Assembly (NCBI RefSeq): GCF_001953355.1
Contig: NZ_MPIY01000006.1
Location: 1-64,000, forward strand
Direction: 5' to 3'
Source: Polynucleobacter sphagniphilus
GTDB taxonomy: Bacteria; Pseudomonadota; Gammaproteobacteria; Burkholderiales; Burkholderiaceae
DNA length: 64,000 bases
The notes beneath the pieces are model-generated. The model saw only the letters and a program-made list of their open reading frames with translations, was not told the origin of the DNA and did not search any database. Shown here one piece after another: positions 29,951-40,765 of this stretch (its first letter is position 1; every line of letters starts with the position of its first letter). The position numbers and the translations under genes are program-made.

Positions 29951-31345
29951 ATGATGCATATTCATATCTTGGGCATTTGCGGCACATTCATGGGCGGCAT
30001 TGCCGCAATCGCACGACAAGCCGGTCATCGAGTTACCGGCTGCGATGCGAACGTCTACCCGCCAATGAGCACTCAGCTTGAGTCTCAGGGCATCGAGCTC
30101 ATCGAGGGGTTTTCTCCTGACCAATTATTGCAGTTTGAGACGATGCCTGATTTATTTGTGATTGGGAATGTGGTTTCTCGCGGCAATCCATTGATGGAAG
30201 CTATTCTGAACCAAGGTTTGCCATACACCTCTGGCCCTCAGTGGTTAGGTGAACAAGTTTTATTTGGACGGCACGTCTTAGCAGTTGCGGGTACGCATGG
30301 GAAAACAACCACCTCGGCCATGCTGACCTGGATTTTGGAATTTAATGGTTATCAGCCTGGTTATTTGATTGGGGGCGTTCCTCTCAATTTCACGGTATCA
30401 GCGCGCTTGGGCGAGAGTGAGTACTTTGTTATCGAGGCAGACGAATATGACACCGCCTTTTTTGATAAACGCAGCAAATTTGTTCATTACCGCCCGCGAA
30501 CAGCGCTCTTGAATAACTTGGAATTTGATCATGCCGACATTTTTGCGGACCTCTTGGCAATCGAAACTCAATTTCATCATCTCGTTCGAACTGTACCTGG
30601 TGATGGTTTATTGGTAGTCAACGGTGAGGAGCCTGCCTTGGAGCGAGTCATTGCTCGCGGTGCATGGGCGCCTGTGGAGCGGTTTGGGCAAGCCGCTCAG
30701 AATGAATGGTCTTTGGTATCCCAAGCACATGACGGCTTTAGTGTGTTGCATTTGGGTAAAGAGCTTGCTCAAGTGACATGGGCTCCAGACTCTGGGGTAA
30801 TGGGGCGCCATAACCAACTCAACGCATTGGCTGCAATTGCTGCAGCCAATCATATTGGCATCTCACCAGTCGATAGTGCTAAAGCATTAGCGCAATTTAA
30901 AAATGTAAAGCGACGTCTAGAAACGATTGGCATTCGAAATGACATCACTGTCTATGATGATTTTGCGCATCACCCTACAGCGATTACCACTACGGTAGAT
31001 GGCTTGCGTCGTCGTGTTGGGCAGGCGCGCATCTTGGCCGTACTGGAGCCACGCTCGAACACGATGAAACTCGGTGTGATGAAAGCCCAGTTGCCTGATA
31101 GCTTAAGTATGGCGGACAAAGTATTTGCCTATGGGGCAAATGCAGGAAAAGAGTCCTTGGGTTGGGATCTTACGGAAGTGTTTTCTCCCTTAAATACGGT
31201 GGCGGCTGATAAGGCAAAAGCATTTGATAATTTAGATGCTTTGGTCAATGCGGTTGTTAGTGAGGCCAAGCCAGGCGATCACATCTTGGTGATGAGTAAT
31301 GGCGGATTTGGTGGCGTGCACCAAAAAATATTGAGCGCACTATAA
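29951..31345 (+). CDS. mpl: UDP-N-acetylmuramate:L-alanyl-gamma-D-glutamyl-meso-diaminopimelate ligase
   Basis: MHIHILGICGTFMGGIAAIARQAGHRVTGCDANVYPPMS; AGTHGKTTTSAMLTWILE. Confidence 0.94.
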   Translation: MMHIHILGICGTFMGGIAAIARQAGHRVTGCDANVYPPMSTQLESQGIELIEGFSPDQLLQFETMPDLFVIGNVVSRGNPLMEAILNQGLPYTSGPQWLGEQVLFGRHVLAVAGTHGKTTTSAMLTWILEFNGYQPGYLIGGVPLNFTVSARLGESEYFVIEADEYDTAFFDKRSKFVHYRPRTALLNNLEFDHADIFADLLAIETQFHHLVRTVPGDGLLVVNGEEPALERVIARGAWAPVERFGQAAQNEWSLVSQAHDGFSVLHLGKELAQVTWAPDSGVMGRHNQLNALAAIAAANHIGISPVDSAKALAQFKNVKRRLETIGIRNDITVYDDFAHHPTAITTTVDGLRRRVGQARILAVLEPRSNTMKLGVMKAQLPDSLSMADKVFAYGANAGKESLGWDLTEVFSPLNTVAADKAKAFDNLDALVNAVVSEAKPGDHILVMSNGGFGGVHQKILSAL

Positions 31346-31372
31346 GTCGACTCGCGATATAGAAAGAAAAAG

Positions 31373-32107
31373 ATGGGTAAACGTTTAGAAGATAAAGTGG
31401 CGATTGTTACGGGCTCGGCCAAGGGCATCGGTTTTGCTACAGCACAACGTTTTGCCCAGGAGGGCGCTAAAGTAATCATTGCTGACGTAAATCCTGTGGC
31501 AGTTGAAAATGCTGCTGCACAGATTCCTGGCTCTGAGGGCTATGTGATGAACGTGACTGAGCGTGCCAGCATTCAAGCTGCGGTAGATCAAATCATGCAA
31601 CGCTATGGTCGGATTGATATCTTGATTAATAACGCGGGCATTACACAAGATGCGCGTCTAGTGAAGATGACTGAGGCGCAATTTGATGCAGTCATTGACG
31701 TCAATCTCAAAGGTGTTTTTAACTGCACCCAATTGATTGTGCCGCATATGCTTGAAGCGGGTCAAGGTGCGATTGTGAATGCCTCCAGTGTGGTGGGTAT
31801 CTACGGTAATTTTGGACAAACCAATTACTCGGCAACGAAATTTGGTGTCATTGGCTTTACCAAAACGTGGGCACGTGAATTGGGCCCCAAGGGAATTCGG
31901 GTCAATGCTGTCTGCCCAGGATTTATTTCCACTGAAATGGTCAAAGCCATGCCAGAAAATATCCTAAAAGATATCGAAAAACGAAGTTGGTTAGGACGCT
32001 TGGGTACTCCTGAGGAAATGGCCAATGTGTATTTATTTTTAGCGAGTGATGAAGCAAGCTACGTCAATGGCGTAGCGCTTGAGGCCAGCGGCGGAATCTC
32101 CCTCTAA
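31373..32107 (+). CDS. fabG: 3-oxoacyl-ACP reductase (SDR family)
   Basis: [46 protein letters not shown]. Confidence 0.9.
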   Translation: MGKRLEDKVAIVTGSAKGIGFATAQRFAQEGAKVIIADVNPVAVENAAAQIPGSEGYVMNVTERASIQAAVDQIMQRYGRIDILINNAGITQDARLVKMTEAQFDAVIDVNLKGVFNCTQLIVPHMLEAGQGAIVNASSVVGIYGNFGQTNYSATKFGVIGFTKTWARELGPKGIRVNAVCPGFISTEMVKAMPENILKDIEKRSWLGRLGTPEEMANVYLFLASDEASYVNGVALEASGGISL

Positions 32108-32109
32108 AT

Positions 32110-34140
32110 ATGCATCTCTTATACGAAGAAGGTGGCGATATCAAAATCGCCACGGTGCAATCTACCTCTGGTGAAGGCGATGCTCAATCATGGCAAGCCA
32201 CGAGTCTGACCGGCAAAAAGATCAAACTGAAAGCCAAAGAAGTGTGGCTTCGATTTGAAAAACCAGAAGCCCAACTGGTAATGGATGAAGCACACTCTTT
32301 ATCCACAGAAATCGATTTGCAGTTTCTGTGGGACTGCGCTCCTGAAGAAGAATTTAGTTTGCTTGAAGTATCACAAGAATATTTTGGTGCTGGCGCGAGT
32401 ATTTCTCAGCAAGCTTCCTTGGCAATTGCACTGCAAGGCGCTCCCGTTTTCTTTCGCCGCAAAGGCAGAGGTCGTTTCCAAAGGGCGCCACTAGAGCAAT
32501 TGCAAGCAGGTTTAGCTGCATTAGAGCGTAAGAAAAAAGAATTAGAGCAACAAACGATTTGGCAAGAAGAGTTGATTGTGGGCATCTTTCCTGAAGACTT
32601 GAAATCTCAGGCGCACCAATTATTGTTTGCTCCAGATAAAAATACTTCAGCCTATAAGGCTTTGAGTGCGGCTTGCACGCAGACCGGAGAAACACCGGCG
32701 CAATTAATGATTCGTTGCAAGGCAATTGCTTCCCCTTTGGACTATCACCAGGGCTTGTTCCTGAAGTCATATTTTCCAAAGGGCGCCCATTACAACCCTG
32801 GTATCACTATTGATCAAGGCGCTTACGCGGCAGCAATACAAGAGCTCCCGATTGCGGAGGTAAGTGCTTTCTCAATCGATGATTCAGGAACTACAGAAAT
32901 TGATGATGCCTTGTCCGTGACCCTATTACCAAACGGAAATCATCAAATTGGTGTGCATATTGCTGCCCCAGGTTTGGTAATTGCAAGGGATGATGTATTG
33001 GATCAGCTAGCACGTCAGAGGATGTCAACGGTCTATTTTCCGGGTGACAAAATCACCATGCTGCCTCCTGCTGTGATAGAACAATTTTCTCTGGATGCGG
33101 GCGCATCTCGGCCATCCCTATCGCTTTATGTCGAGATTAATGGGGAAGGCGGGCTTATTTCCGACTCTTTGCACATGCGCGCTGAAATGGTGCCCATTGC
33201 CGCCAATTTGCGCCTGGAAGATTTGGAGCACCGAGTTACAGATGAGGCTTTAGCTGATGAAGGTGTGGATTTTCCCTATCGTCATGAGCTTGCTATTTTG
33301 TGGAGAGCAGCAAAGTTATTGCATGCAGGGCGCCAAGAGAGACGTCTTGCGAATGGCTTGCGAGCAGAACAATTGGGTGTGATTGATCCCAATGCCTTGG
33401 CTCGAGATTTTCACTTCCAGATTAAAAAAGTAGCTGGAATTGAGCGGGTAGAAATTACTCCCCGTCAGCGTGGCTCGATTTTGGATACGATCGTTTCTGA
33501 ATGGATGATTTATTGCAATAGCGCTGCTGGGCGCTTATTGGCTGAACACGGTCTACCAGGATTGTTTCGTACACAAAAAGGTTGGGGTCCATTGCGTACT
33601 CGGATGCAGACGCAGCCCGGTCCGCACGAAGGCTTGGGTTTGGATTGCTATGCCTGGAGTACCTCTCCCTTAAGGCGCTATGCTGATTTAGTAAATCAAT
33701 GGCAGCTGATTGCTTTAGCTAAACATGGCGTAACGGCCAAGATGGTGGCGCCGTTTGCCCCTAAGGATTCTGCGCTCATGGCTATTGCTGCGGATTTTGA
33801 ATCTTGCTATCAGGCCTATGCAGAGTACCAAGATCGTATGGAGAAATACTGGTGTTTGCGTTGGATTGAGCAAGAGCCTAATGCAAAAACCGTCTATGTA
33901 CGCCACCTTAAAGAGGGTATGTCTAGAGTAGAGCCGATTCCCCTGCATTTACCAATTCCTGAGTTGGCAACCCATCTAAGAATGACGCGCGCGAAAGTGG
34001 TGATCGATAGCATTGATCTCTTGCAGTTGAGTGCTAGCGTGCGCGTATTGGAGCTTGAGTCTATTGAAAAAGTGTCTGAACAAACTCCTGATACCGCAGA
34101 ACCTGTGGAAGCTTCAACTGATGATGCCAATCCCAGCTAA
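32110..34140 (+). CDS. RNase II-type exoribonuclease (RNB domain)
   Basis: FSIDDSGTTEIDDALSVTLLPNGNHQIGVHIAAPG; TSPLRRYADLVNQWQL. Confidence 0.92.
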   Translation: MHLLYEEGGDIKIATVQSTSGEGDAQSWQATSLTGKKIKLKAKEVWLRFEKPEAQLVMDEAHSLSTEIDLQFLWDCAPEEEFSLLEVSQEYFGAGASISQQASLAIALQGAPVFFRRKGRGRFQRAPLEQLQAGLAALERKKKELEQQTIWQEELIVGIFPEDLKSQAHQLLFAPDKNTSAYKALSAACTQTGETPAQLMIRCKAIASPLDYHQGLFLKSYFPKGAHYNPGITIDQGAYAAAIQELPIAEVSAFSIDDSGTTEIDDALSVTLLPNGNHQIGVHIAAPGLVIARDDVLDQLARQRMSTVYFPGDKITMLPPAVIEQFSLDAGASRPSLSLYVEINGEGGLISDSLHMRAEMVPIAANLRLEDLEHRVTDEALADEGVDFPYRHELAILWRAAKLLHAGRQERRLANGLRAEQLGVIDPNALARDFHFQIKKVAGIERVEITPRQRGSILDTIVSEWMIYCNSAAGRLLAEHGLPGLFRTQKGWGPLRTRMQTQPGPHEGLGLDCYAWSTSPLRRYADLVNQWQLIALAKHGVTAKMVAPFAPKDSALMAIAADFESCYQAYAEYQDRMEKYWCLRWIEQEPNAKTVYVRHLKEGMSRVEPIPLHLPIPELATHLRMTRAKVVIDSIDLLQLSASVRVLELESIEKVSEQTPDTAEPVEASTDDANPS

Positions 34141-35029
34141 GCTAGAGCACTCCAATGTAGTAGTGAAGGCGATTGCATTTAAAGACTTCCTTCGTAGTGC
34201 CTGGCAGCAGCATCCCTTGTACTGCGCCTTAGTCGTTTCACTTTTAATTCACATGATTTTTCTATCCTTCCGTTGGGGAATAGGTGAAATTCAAAACAGG
34301 CGTCTCAATACCCCTTTAAGTGTGGTGCTTGTAAATGCAAGTCATCAACAAGCTCCAAAACAAGCAAATAAATTAGCGCAGGCCGATTTACAGGGTGGTG
34401 GTAGCGCTGATGAGCAAGATGCCACGGCATTGCATCGTGCTCGCTTGGGGGCCCAAGCCCGCATTGAGGTTTTGGAGAAGCAGCAAAAACAAATGTTGGC
34501 AAAGCTTGATGCACAACGAGCACGTACTAGTGGCGGCAAGAGTGGCGAAGAGCAGAAACTTAAGACCCAACTGAATTCACTAGAAGCAGAACTTGCAAAA
34601 CGCTTGCAAGCGAATGGACGCCAACCGCGCCGCGTGGTCCTGAGTGGAGCTAGTACAAAAGCGGTTTCTTTTGCTCAATATTTCGATGCAATGCGTCAAA
34701 AGATTGAAGTCTATGGCAGCACCTTTTTTCCACAGGCTAATGGCCGACCTTTATATGGCAGCTTGGTGATTGTGATCAGTGTTGACTCTCAAGGAAGGAT
34801 TACTAGTAATGCAAAAGGGCAAGATGGAGTGAGTATTGGACGTAGCTCAGGTAATCCAGAGCTCGATCGTCAAGCTCTTGCCATTGTGCGGGCCTCTGCC
34901 CCCTTTGGACCATTTCCGCTTGCAATGCGCAATCAGATTGATGTGCTCGATTGGGTTTCCACCTTTGAATTTACTCGCGATAGTGTTGACCACTTAGAGC
35001 TACGCCACCAATCAAATTCTAAAAATTAG
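34121..35029 (+). CDS. TonB-family C-terminal domain protein
   Basis: N-terminal [19 protein letters not shown], coiled middle, C-terminal [15 protein letters not shown]...[20 protein letters not shown]. Confidence 0.85.
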   Translation: MMPIPAKLEHSNVVVKAIAFKDFLRSAWQQHPLYCALVVSLLIHMIFLSFRWGIGEIQNRRLNTPLSVVLVNASHQQAPKQANKLAQADLQGGGSADEQDATALHRARLGAQARIEVLEKQQKQMLAKLDAQRARTSGGKSGEEQKLKTQLNSLEAELAKRLQANGRQPRRVVLSGASTKAVSFAQYFDAMRQKIEVYGSTFFPQANGRPLYGSLVIVISVDSQGRITSNAKGQDGVSIGRSSGNPELDRQALAIVRASAPFGPFPLAMRNQIDVLDWVSTFEFTRDSVDHLELRHQSNSKN

Positions 35030-35046
35030 CTTATCCTCTAACTAGT

Positions 35047-35952
35047 ATGAACCCACCAAGCCCATCCTCAATTCATATCGATCCTGCCCAATATCCAGGG
35101 GTAGATGTATATGCTGTGGCTGGCAATCCGATCGCTCATAGCAAGTCACCCAGTATTCACCATCGCTTTGCAGAACAAGCAAAGCAAGCAATTCATTACG
35201 GCAGATTAGAACCTGAGCTCAATGCATTTGAGCAGGCGGTGAGTACGTTTTTCTCTGCAGGTGGTAAGGGTATGAATGTCACTGTGCCATTCAAGTTAGA
35301 GGCGTATGCACTTGCTGATGTCTTAACCCCGCGTGCACAACTAGCAGGAGCTGTGAATACCCTTTGGATGTCAGATAGCAAGCTTTATGGAGACAACACC
35401 GATGGCGCTGGTTTAATAAGAGATCTATTAGCACAAGGTATTTCACTGCAGGGCGCAAGAGTGCTGGTATTGGGTGCTGGTGGTGCCACCCGCGGTGTGA
35501 TCGGGCCGCTTTTGGAGCAGTTACCAGCCAGCTTGACGATTGCCAATCGGACTGATCAAAAAGCGCTTGAGTTGGTAAATATGTTTGCGCAGTTGGCAAA
35601 GACTAAAGAGGTCATATTCAGCGCATGCACGCTATCTGATCTTGAGTCTCATACCAAGACGCCTGCGCCGTTCAACCTGGTCATTAATGCCACAGCTTCT
35701 GGGCTTGCTGATCAGTCTCCATTGACTGCAGGTGCGGCCTCTACTATTTTTGTCCCAAGTTCATTTGCCTATGACATGGTCTATGGGAAGATAACCCCCT
35801 TTATGCAGCAGGCGATAGGGCATGGAGCCCGTGTCAGTGATGGCTTGGGTATGCTGGTAGAGCAGGCTGCAGACGCCTTCTTAATTTGGCGAGGAGCAAA
35901 CTTAGCCCATTCAATTGATCCACGTGCAGTACTGGCAGCACTGCGCAGTTAA
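35047..35952 (+). CDS. aroE: Shikimate dehydrogenase
   Basis: [51 protein letters not shown]. Confidence 0.95.
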   Translation: MNPPSPSSIHIDPAQYPGVDVYAVAGNPIAHSKSPSIHHRFAEQAKQAIHYGRLEPELNAFEQAVSTFFSAGGKGMNVTVPFKLEAYALADVLTPRAQLAGAVNTLWMSDSKLYGDNTDGAGLIRDLLAQGISLQGARVLVLGAGGATRGVIGPLLEQLPASLTIANRTDQKALELVNMFAQLAKTKEVIFSACTLSDLESHTKTPAPFNLVINATASGLADQSPLTAGAASTIFVPSSFAYDMVYGKITPFMQQAIGHGARVSDGLGMLVEQAADAFLIWRGANLAHSIDPRAVLAALRS

Positions 35953-35956
35953 ACCT

Positions 35957-36704
35957 ATGCGCTGGCTCAGTTATTTTCTGAAGTGTGTATTGGGTAGTTT
36001 GCTAGCGATGCAAATCTACTTTGTGATTCAGATTGGCGTATGGAGTACGCTCAATCCAAGTAGCACCGCTTTTCAACGATCCGAGCAATGGCGCTTGTGT
36101 TCTTGGCACCTTTCGTGCCCCATCCAAAAAACTTGGACACCATATAACCGGATCTCAGCAAATGTAAAGCGGGCTATTTTGGTGAGTGAAGACGATATCT
36201 TTTTTCAGCACAAGGGTGTGCGTGTTGAGGATATGCAAAAAGCCTAGGGAAAAAAATAAAGAGCAAGCTCACCAACATGGGAGTCAGTCTAAGATTGCTT
36301 TAAGAGGTGGTTCAACTATCACGCAGCAGTTGGCAAAAAATCTTTTTCTATCCTCAGAGCAAAACTATTTCCGCAAAACGCAAGAATTAATCATTACTGG
36401 CTTATTAGAGCTCATGCTTACAAAGCAGCGTATTTTTGAGATTTACCTAAATTCAGTCGAGTGGGGTGAAGGGGTTTTTGGTATTGGCGCAGCTTCTGTA
36501 CATTACTTTGGCGTCAGCCCAGAAAATCTCAGTAGAGAGCAGGCTGCGATTTTGGCAGCAGCCCTCCCGGCCCCAAAATGCTTTGATAAGACGCAATATT
36601 GTCGCCGGGCCAATTTCAATTTTCCTGCACGGCAAGATTTTATTTTGGAGAACATGGATCGGGTTGTCCTGGCGCCAGTCCCCAAAAAAGCTGCTAGTCG
36701 GTAA
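35957..36704 (+). pseudogene. mtgA: Monofunctional peptidoglycan glycosyltransferase, frameshifted
   Basis: Frame 1 ...[27 protein letters not shown] then another frame EKNKEQ...[61 protein letters not shown]. Removing A36246 restores QKAWEKNKEQ. Confidence 0.88.
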
Positions 36705-37545
36705 TTTTCACTGCAGCCCGAAGTGCATCTCTGGTGCTGATAGCCACCGCTCGAGCGGTGGCTGCAAAGTCTGCGCCTGAACTGGCATACAGAATCGCCC
36801 TAGATGAGTTGATCATCATGCCTGTCCCGGGACGATGAGCGATGCTGCCGGCTTTGACGGTTGCATCAATATCGCCACCTTGAGCACCAATCCCAGGAAT
36901 TAAAAGAGGCATTTCTCCCACAATAGCTCGTACTTTGGCAATTTCATCTGGGAATGTGGCACCCACCACCAGGCTTAATTGACCCGAGCTATTCCATTTT
37001 TCTGCCGCTAAGCGAGCTACATGCAAGTAAAGCGGTTCGCCGCTGGGGGCAATATTTAAAAATTGGAGATCTGATCCACCGGGATTGGAGGTGCGGCACA
37101 ACACAATGACACCTTTACCGGCGTGTTTGAGGTAGGGCTCTACTGAATCAAAACCCATGTAAGGGTTAACGGTTACTGCATCAGCCCCATAACGATCGAA
37201 GGCTTCGAGCGCATAGTGTTCGGCAGTACTGCCGATATCTCCCCGTTTTGAGTCCAGTATGACTGGAATATGAGGATATTTATTTTTAAGGTGCTTGACG
37301 AGTTTTTCTAGCTGGGATTCCGCGCCTTGGGAAGCAAAGTAGGCAAACTGGGGCTTAAAGGCGCAGACTAAATCAGCCGTGGCATCAGCGATCTCTCGGC
37401 AAAACTCAAAAATACCTTCAGATTTCCCCTGAAGCGATGGGGGCAAGCGCTTTGGGTCTGGGTCAAACCCAACACACAGCATACTGCCTTGGGAAGCCCA
37501 TGTGGATTGGAGTTGCTCGTTAAAGGTTTTTGGGTTTGAGTTCAT
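36694..37545 (-). CDS. pyrF: Orotidine 5'-phosphate decarboxylase
   Basis: [47 protein letters not shown]. Confidence 0.95.
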   Translation of the reverse strand: MNSNPKTFNEQLQSTWASQGSMLCVGFDPDPKRLPPSLQGKSEGIFEFCREIADATADLVCAFKPQFAYFASQGAESQLEKLVKHLKNKYPHIPVILDSKRGDIGSTAEHYALEAFDRYGADAVTVNPYMGFDSVEPYLKHAGKGVIVLCRTSNPGGSDLQFLNIAPSGEPLYLHVARLAAEKWNSSGQLSLVVGATFPDEIAKVRAIVGEMPLLIPGIGAQGGDIDATVKAGSIAHRPGTGMMINSSRAILYASSGADFAATARAVAISTRDALRAAVKITD

Positions 37546-37618
37546 TTGATTTGCGCTTAGTTTAATGAAACTACTATCTCTATAGGATAAACTAGCGCAC
37601 ATTCCTTAGGAGTCCACC

Positions 37619-38584
37619 ATGATCAACTTGTTCGTCCTACAAAATGGCCGACTCTCTCAAGAGCAAGTCGAAGATCGCAATGAATTGTTGCAATATTCAA
37701 ATCCGATTTGGATCGACGTGGTTGATCCAGAAGAGGAAGAGCTTGTCTGGATTAAAGAAGCTTTTGGTGTCTTATTGCCTGAATTGGATGATTTGGGCGA
37801 CTTAGAAGCATCAGCCCGCTATTTTGAAGCGGATGACGGTCACTTGCATATTCGCACCGATTTCTTATTGGATGAAGAGGAAACCTCCCGAAATATTCGA
37901 GTGGCTTTTGTATTGACCAAACAAGTCTTATTCTCCATTCACGATGAAGATTTACCCGTTTTCCGTTTGGTGCGTTTACGCGCGCGTTTGCGTCCTGGTT
38001 CTGTGAGTAATGCAAAAGATGTGTTGCTTGATCTGTATTCAACCGATGCTGAATATTCTGCAGATGCCTTGGAAGAGGTTTATGAAAACCTCGAGCTGGC
38101 AGGAAAAAAAGTACTTTCCGATGACATTAATGACTCGGAAGCGGAAGAGGTTTTGGAAACCATTGCTAAAGAAGAAGATACGAATGGTCGTATTCGTCGT
38201 AATGTGATGGATACGCGCCGCGCCTTATCTTTTTTAATGCGCAGTAAATTACTCTCTGATGAGCAACAGGAAGAGGCGCGCCAGATTTTGCGCGACATTG
38301 ATTCTCTTGAAAACCATACTGCTTTTTTGTTCGATAAGATCAACTTCTTGATGGATGCTACGGTAGGTTTTATTAATCTGAACCAAAGTAAGATTATTAA
38401 GATCTTCTCGGTGGTATCGGTTGCCTTGATGCCACCAACTTTATTGGCCAGTATCTGGGGTATGAATTACAAACATATTCCTGAGCTGGATTTAGAGTGG
38501 GGCTATCCATTAGCGCTGGTGTTGATGTTGATCTCGGCGATTATCCCGCTGTGGTACTTCCATCACAAAGGTTGGATGAAATAA
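37619..38584 (+). CDS. corA: Magnesium transporter CorA
   Basis: C-terminal TMs with signature ASIWGMNYKHIPELDLEWGYPLAL. Confidence 0.94.
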   Translation: MINLFVLQNGRLSQEQVEDRNELLQYSNPIWIDVVDPEEEELVWIKEAFGVLLPELDDLGDLEASARYFEADDGHLHIRTDFLLDEEETSRNIRVAFVLTKQVLFSIHDEDLPVFRLVRLRARLRPGSVSNAKDVLLDLYSTDAEYSADALEEVYENLELAGKKVLSDDINDSEAEEVLETIAKEEDTNGRIRRNVMDTRRALSFLMRSKLLSDEQQEEARQILRDIDSLENHTAFLFDKINFLMDATVGFINLNQSKIIKIFSVVSVALMPPTLLASIWGMNYKHIPELDLEWGYPLALVLMLISAIIPLWYFHHKGWMK

Positions 38585-38591
38585 TCCTTGC

Positions 38592-39083
38592 TTATGGATG
38601 GCTGGCAAGTAAGTGAATAAGCTCAGTGAGGGCGTATTCACAAGCTTGCATGCGTACCCTCGAGCGGTCACCCTCAAAGTGCATGGTTTTGTAGGTGGTG
38701 TGTTTTGTATCATCACCCAGCGCCCAAGCAAAGCAGACCGTTCCCACTGGCTTTTCGGGTGAGCCACCAGTGGGGCCAGCGATACCTGTAATAGAAATGG
38801 CGACATTGACCGCAGCATTCTTTCTTGCGCCCTGTGCCATCGAGATTGCCACCGGTTCACTGACTGCGCCAAAGGAGTCAATCATTTCGATTGGTACGCC
38901 CAAGCACTCTACTTTAGCTTGATTGCTATAGGTGATATAAGCGCGCTCAAACCAAGCGCTAGAGCCTGGTAATTCAGTAAGTGCAGCACTTACGAGGCCG
39001 CCAGTACAGGATTCGGCAAGCGCCAAAGTCCAGCCTCGCGCAATCAAGGCATTCGCAACCGCTTGACTCAGGCTTAGATTCAT
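38592..39083 (-). CDS. pncC: Nicotinamide-nucleotide amidohydrolase (CinA C-terminal domain)
   Basis: LALAESCTGGLVSAALTELPGSSAWFERAYITYSNQAK; ITGIAGPTGGSPEKPVGTVCFA. Confidence 0.94.
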   Translation of the reverse strand: MNLSLSQAVANALIARGWTLALAESCTGGLVSAALTELPGSSAWFERAYITYSNQAKVECLGVPIEMIDSFGAVSEPVAISMAQGARKNAAVNVAISITGIAGPTGGSPEKPVGTVCFAWALGDDTKHTTYKTMHFEGDRSRVRMQACEYALTELIHLLASHP

Positions 39084-39659
39084 TTATGAGAATTGTTTTA
39101 GGGTAACTTGAACGAGAGCAAAGGCTATCAGGGTGAAGAAGGCCGCAGCCAAATCATCGACCACGATACCAAAGCCTCGCCACCAGATTTCAAAATGGCT
39201 TGAGGGAGTATCGCTGGTATTCCCTTCGAGGGTTTTGAAATAGCGATCAATCCATCCAATGGGGCCTGGCTTTACCGCATCGAAAAATCGAAAGAGAGCA
39301 AATGCCAATAGCTGCCAGTAAATAGAGCTGGGCGAGATAAGCAGCAAGATCAACCAAAAGCTCACTATTTCATCCCAAACAATGCCACCAAAATCTTTTT
39401 TGCCTAATTCTTCACTCACCTGGCCACAAATCAGACAGCCCAAAACAAGCCCAATGCCAATAATCCACCAGCATTGCCAGCGCTCTAAAAATAGAGTCCC
39501 AATGAGAAATGTTGCCCAAGCCCAAAGACTGCCTGCTGTACCGGGTGCGATTTGACTTAGTCCGCTGCCAAAGCCAAATGCCAGGATTCGGTTGATCTTT
39601 TGGAAGACCCAGCCTAGTGTCGGGGTCGCACTAGTTGTTGTGTTGATATGCAGATTCAT
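39084..39659 (-). CDS. pgpA: Phosphatidylglycerophosphatase A
   Basis: FGFGSGLSQIAPGTAGSLWAW; DFGGIVWDEIVSFWLIL; LFRFFDAVKPGPIGWIDR. Confidence 0.94.
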   Translation of the reverse strand: MNLHINTTTSATPTLGWVFQKINRILAFGFGSGLSQIAPGTAGSLWAWATFLIGTLFLERWQCWWIIGIGLVLGCLICGQVSEELGKKDFGGIVWDEIVSFWLILLLISPSSIYWQLLAFALFRFFDAVKPGPIGWIDRYFKTLEGNTSDTPSSHFEIWWRGFGIVVDDLAAAFFTLIAFALVQVTLKQFS

Positions 39660-40681
39660 GCAAAGTGATCAAAAGATCGCAGCAGACTGGCCGTGGCATC
39701 TTTATCGAGCAGTTGACCAGTAGAGTCTATTAAATCAATGGAGGGCTTGCTATTGCGCATGGCTTTAATAGTACCAATTCGAGCCAGGGGAAGAGATAGT
39801 TCTTGGCTGATTTGATTTAAGCGATCACGCTGCTCTTGCTTGGCTGTAAAACACAATTCATAGTCATCTCCACCACAGGCAGCAAACTGATTCTGGATAG
39901 TTTCACTTTGCTGCAATAGCAGCCCAGATTTAGGTAATTTCCCAAGTAATATTTCCGCATCAACATGAGACTGCTCAAGGATGTGCATCAGATCCCCCAG
40001 TAAGCCATCTGAAATATCAAGCGCGGCGCTCGCAACGCCTTGGAGACTTTGCCCAAGAGTGATACGCGGTTCAGGTTGGTGCATGCGCATTTGAATTGAT
40101 TGGAGGTCGGGCGCAGAGATGGTTAATTCATGACGCAGTGCAGCAAGAGTCAATCTTGCATCACCCAGCGTTCCTGAAACCCAGATGTCATCCTGTACTT
40201 TTGCGCCTGATCTACGAATGGCTTTTTCCTTGGGAATAGAGCCAAATGCAGTGATCGAGATGGTTAGAGGTCCGGCGGTTGTGTCACCCCCAATGAGGGG
40301 GCATGTGTATTTATTGGCGATCTCAAATAGACCTTGGCTAAAGGCCTCTAGCCAGTGCCCATCAGCATGCGGTAGTGCTAACGCTAAAGTGAAACCTAGT
40401 GGCTTTGCGCCCATGGCAGCAAGGTCTGAGAGGTTTACGGCTAAGGCTTTGTATCCTAGGGACCGAGGGTCGACATTCTTGAAAAAATGCCTGCCTTCAA
40501 CCAGCATATCGCTTGTAATCGCCAGCTCTTCGCCCACCGCTTCTTTTAGGATGGCGCAGTCATCACCAATCCCAAGCAGGACTCGTGAACCAGCGTCGGA
40601 TTTGCCCTGGGCAAGCATTGCATCCGACTCCATTTTGAAGTAACGGGCTATGAGTTCGAATTCGCCAAGTTGAGAAGACAT
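39656..40681 (-). CDS. thiL: Thiamine-monophosphate kinase
   Basis: LGEFELIARYF; GIGDDCAIL; NLSDLAAMGAKPLGFTLALALP. Confidence 0.94.
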   Translation of the reverse strand: MSSQLGEFELIARYFKMESDAMLAQGKSDAGSRVLLGIGDDCAILKEAVGEELAITSDMLVEGRHFFKNVDPRSLGYKALAVNLSDLAAMGAKPLGFTLALALPHADGHWLEAFSQGLFEIANKYTCPLIGGDTTAGPLTISITAFGSIPKEKAIRRSGAKVQDDIWVSGTLGDARLTLAALRHELTISAPDLQSIQMRMHQPEPRITLGQSLQGVASAALDISDGLLGDLMHILEQSHVDAEILLGKLPKSGLLLQQSETIQNQFAACGGDDYELCFTAKQEQRDRLNQISQELSLPLARIGTIKAMRNSKPSIDLIDSTGQLLDKDATASLLRSFDHFA

Positions 40682-40765
40682 GCCCCATTTTAGGACTCTT
40701 GGACCTTCGCCACGCGAGAGGACTAGAATAAGAAACTTCACTATGACTTAATAATGAGTTAATCG

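Noticed and set aside
40185-40643. 152 aa plus-strand ORF within thiL
   Set aside because: Antisense to thiL motifs; shadow ORF.
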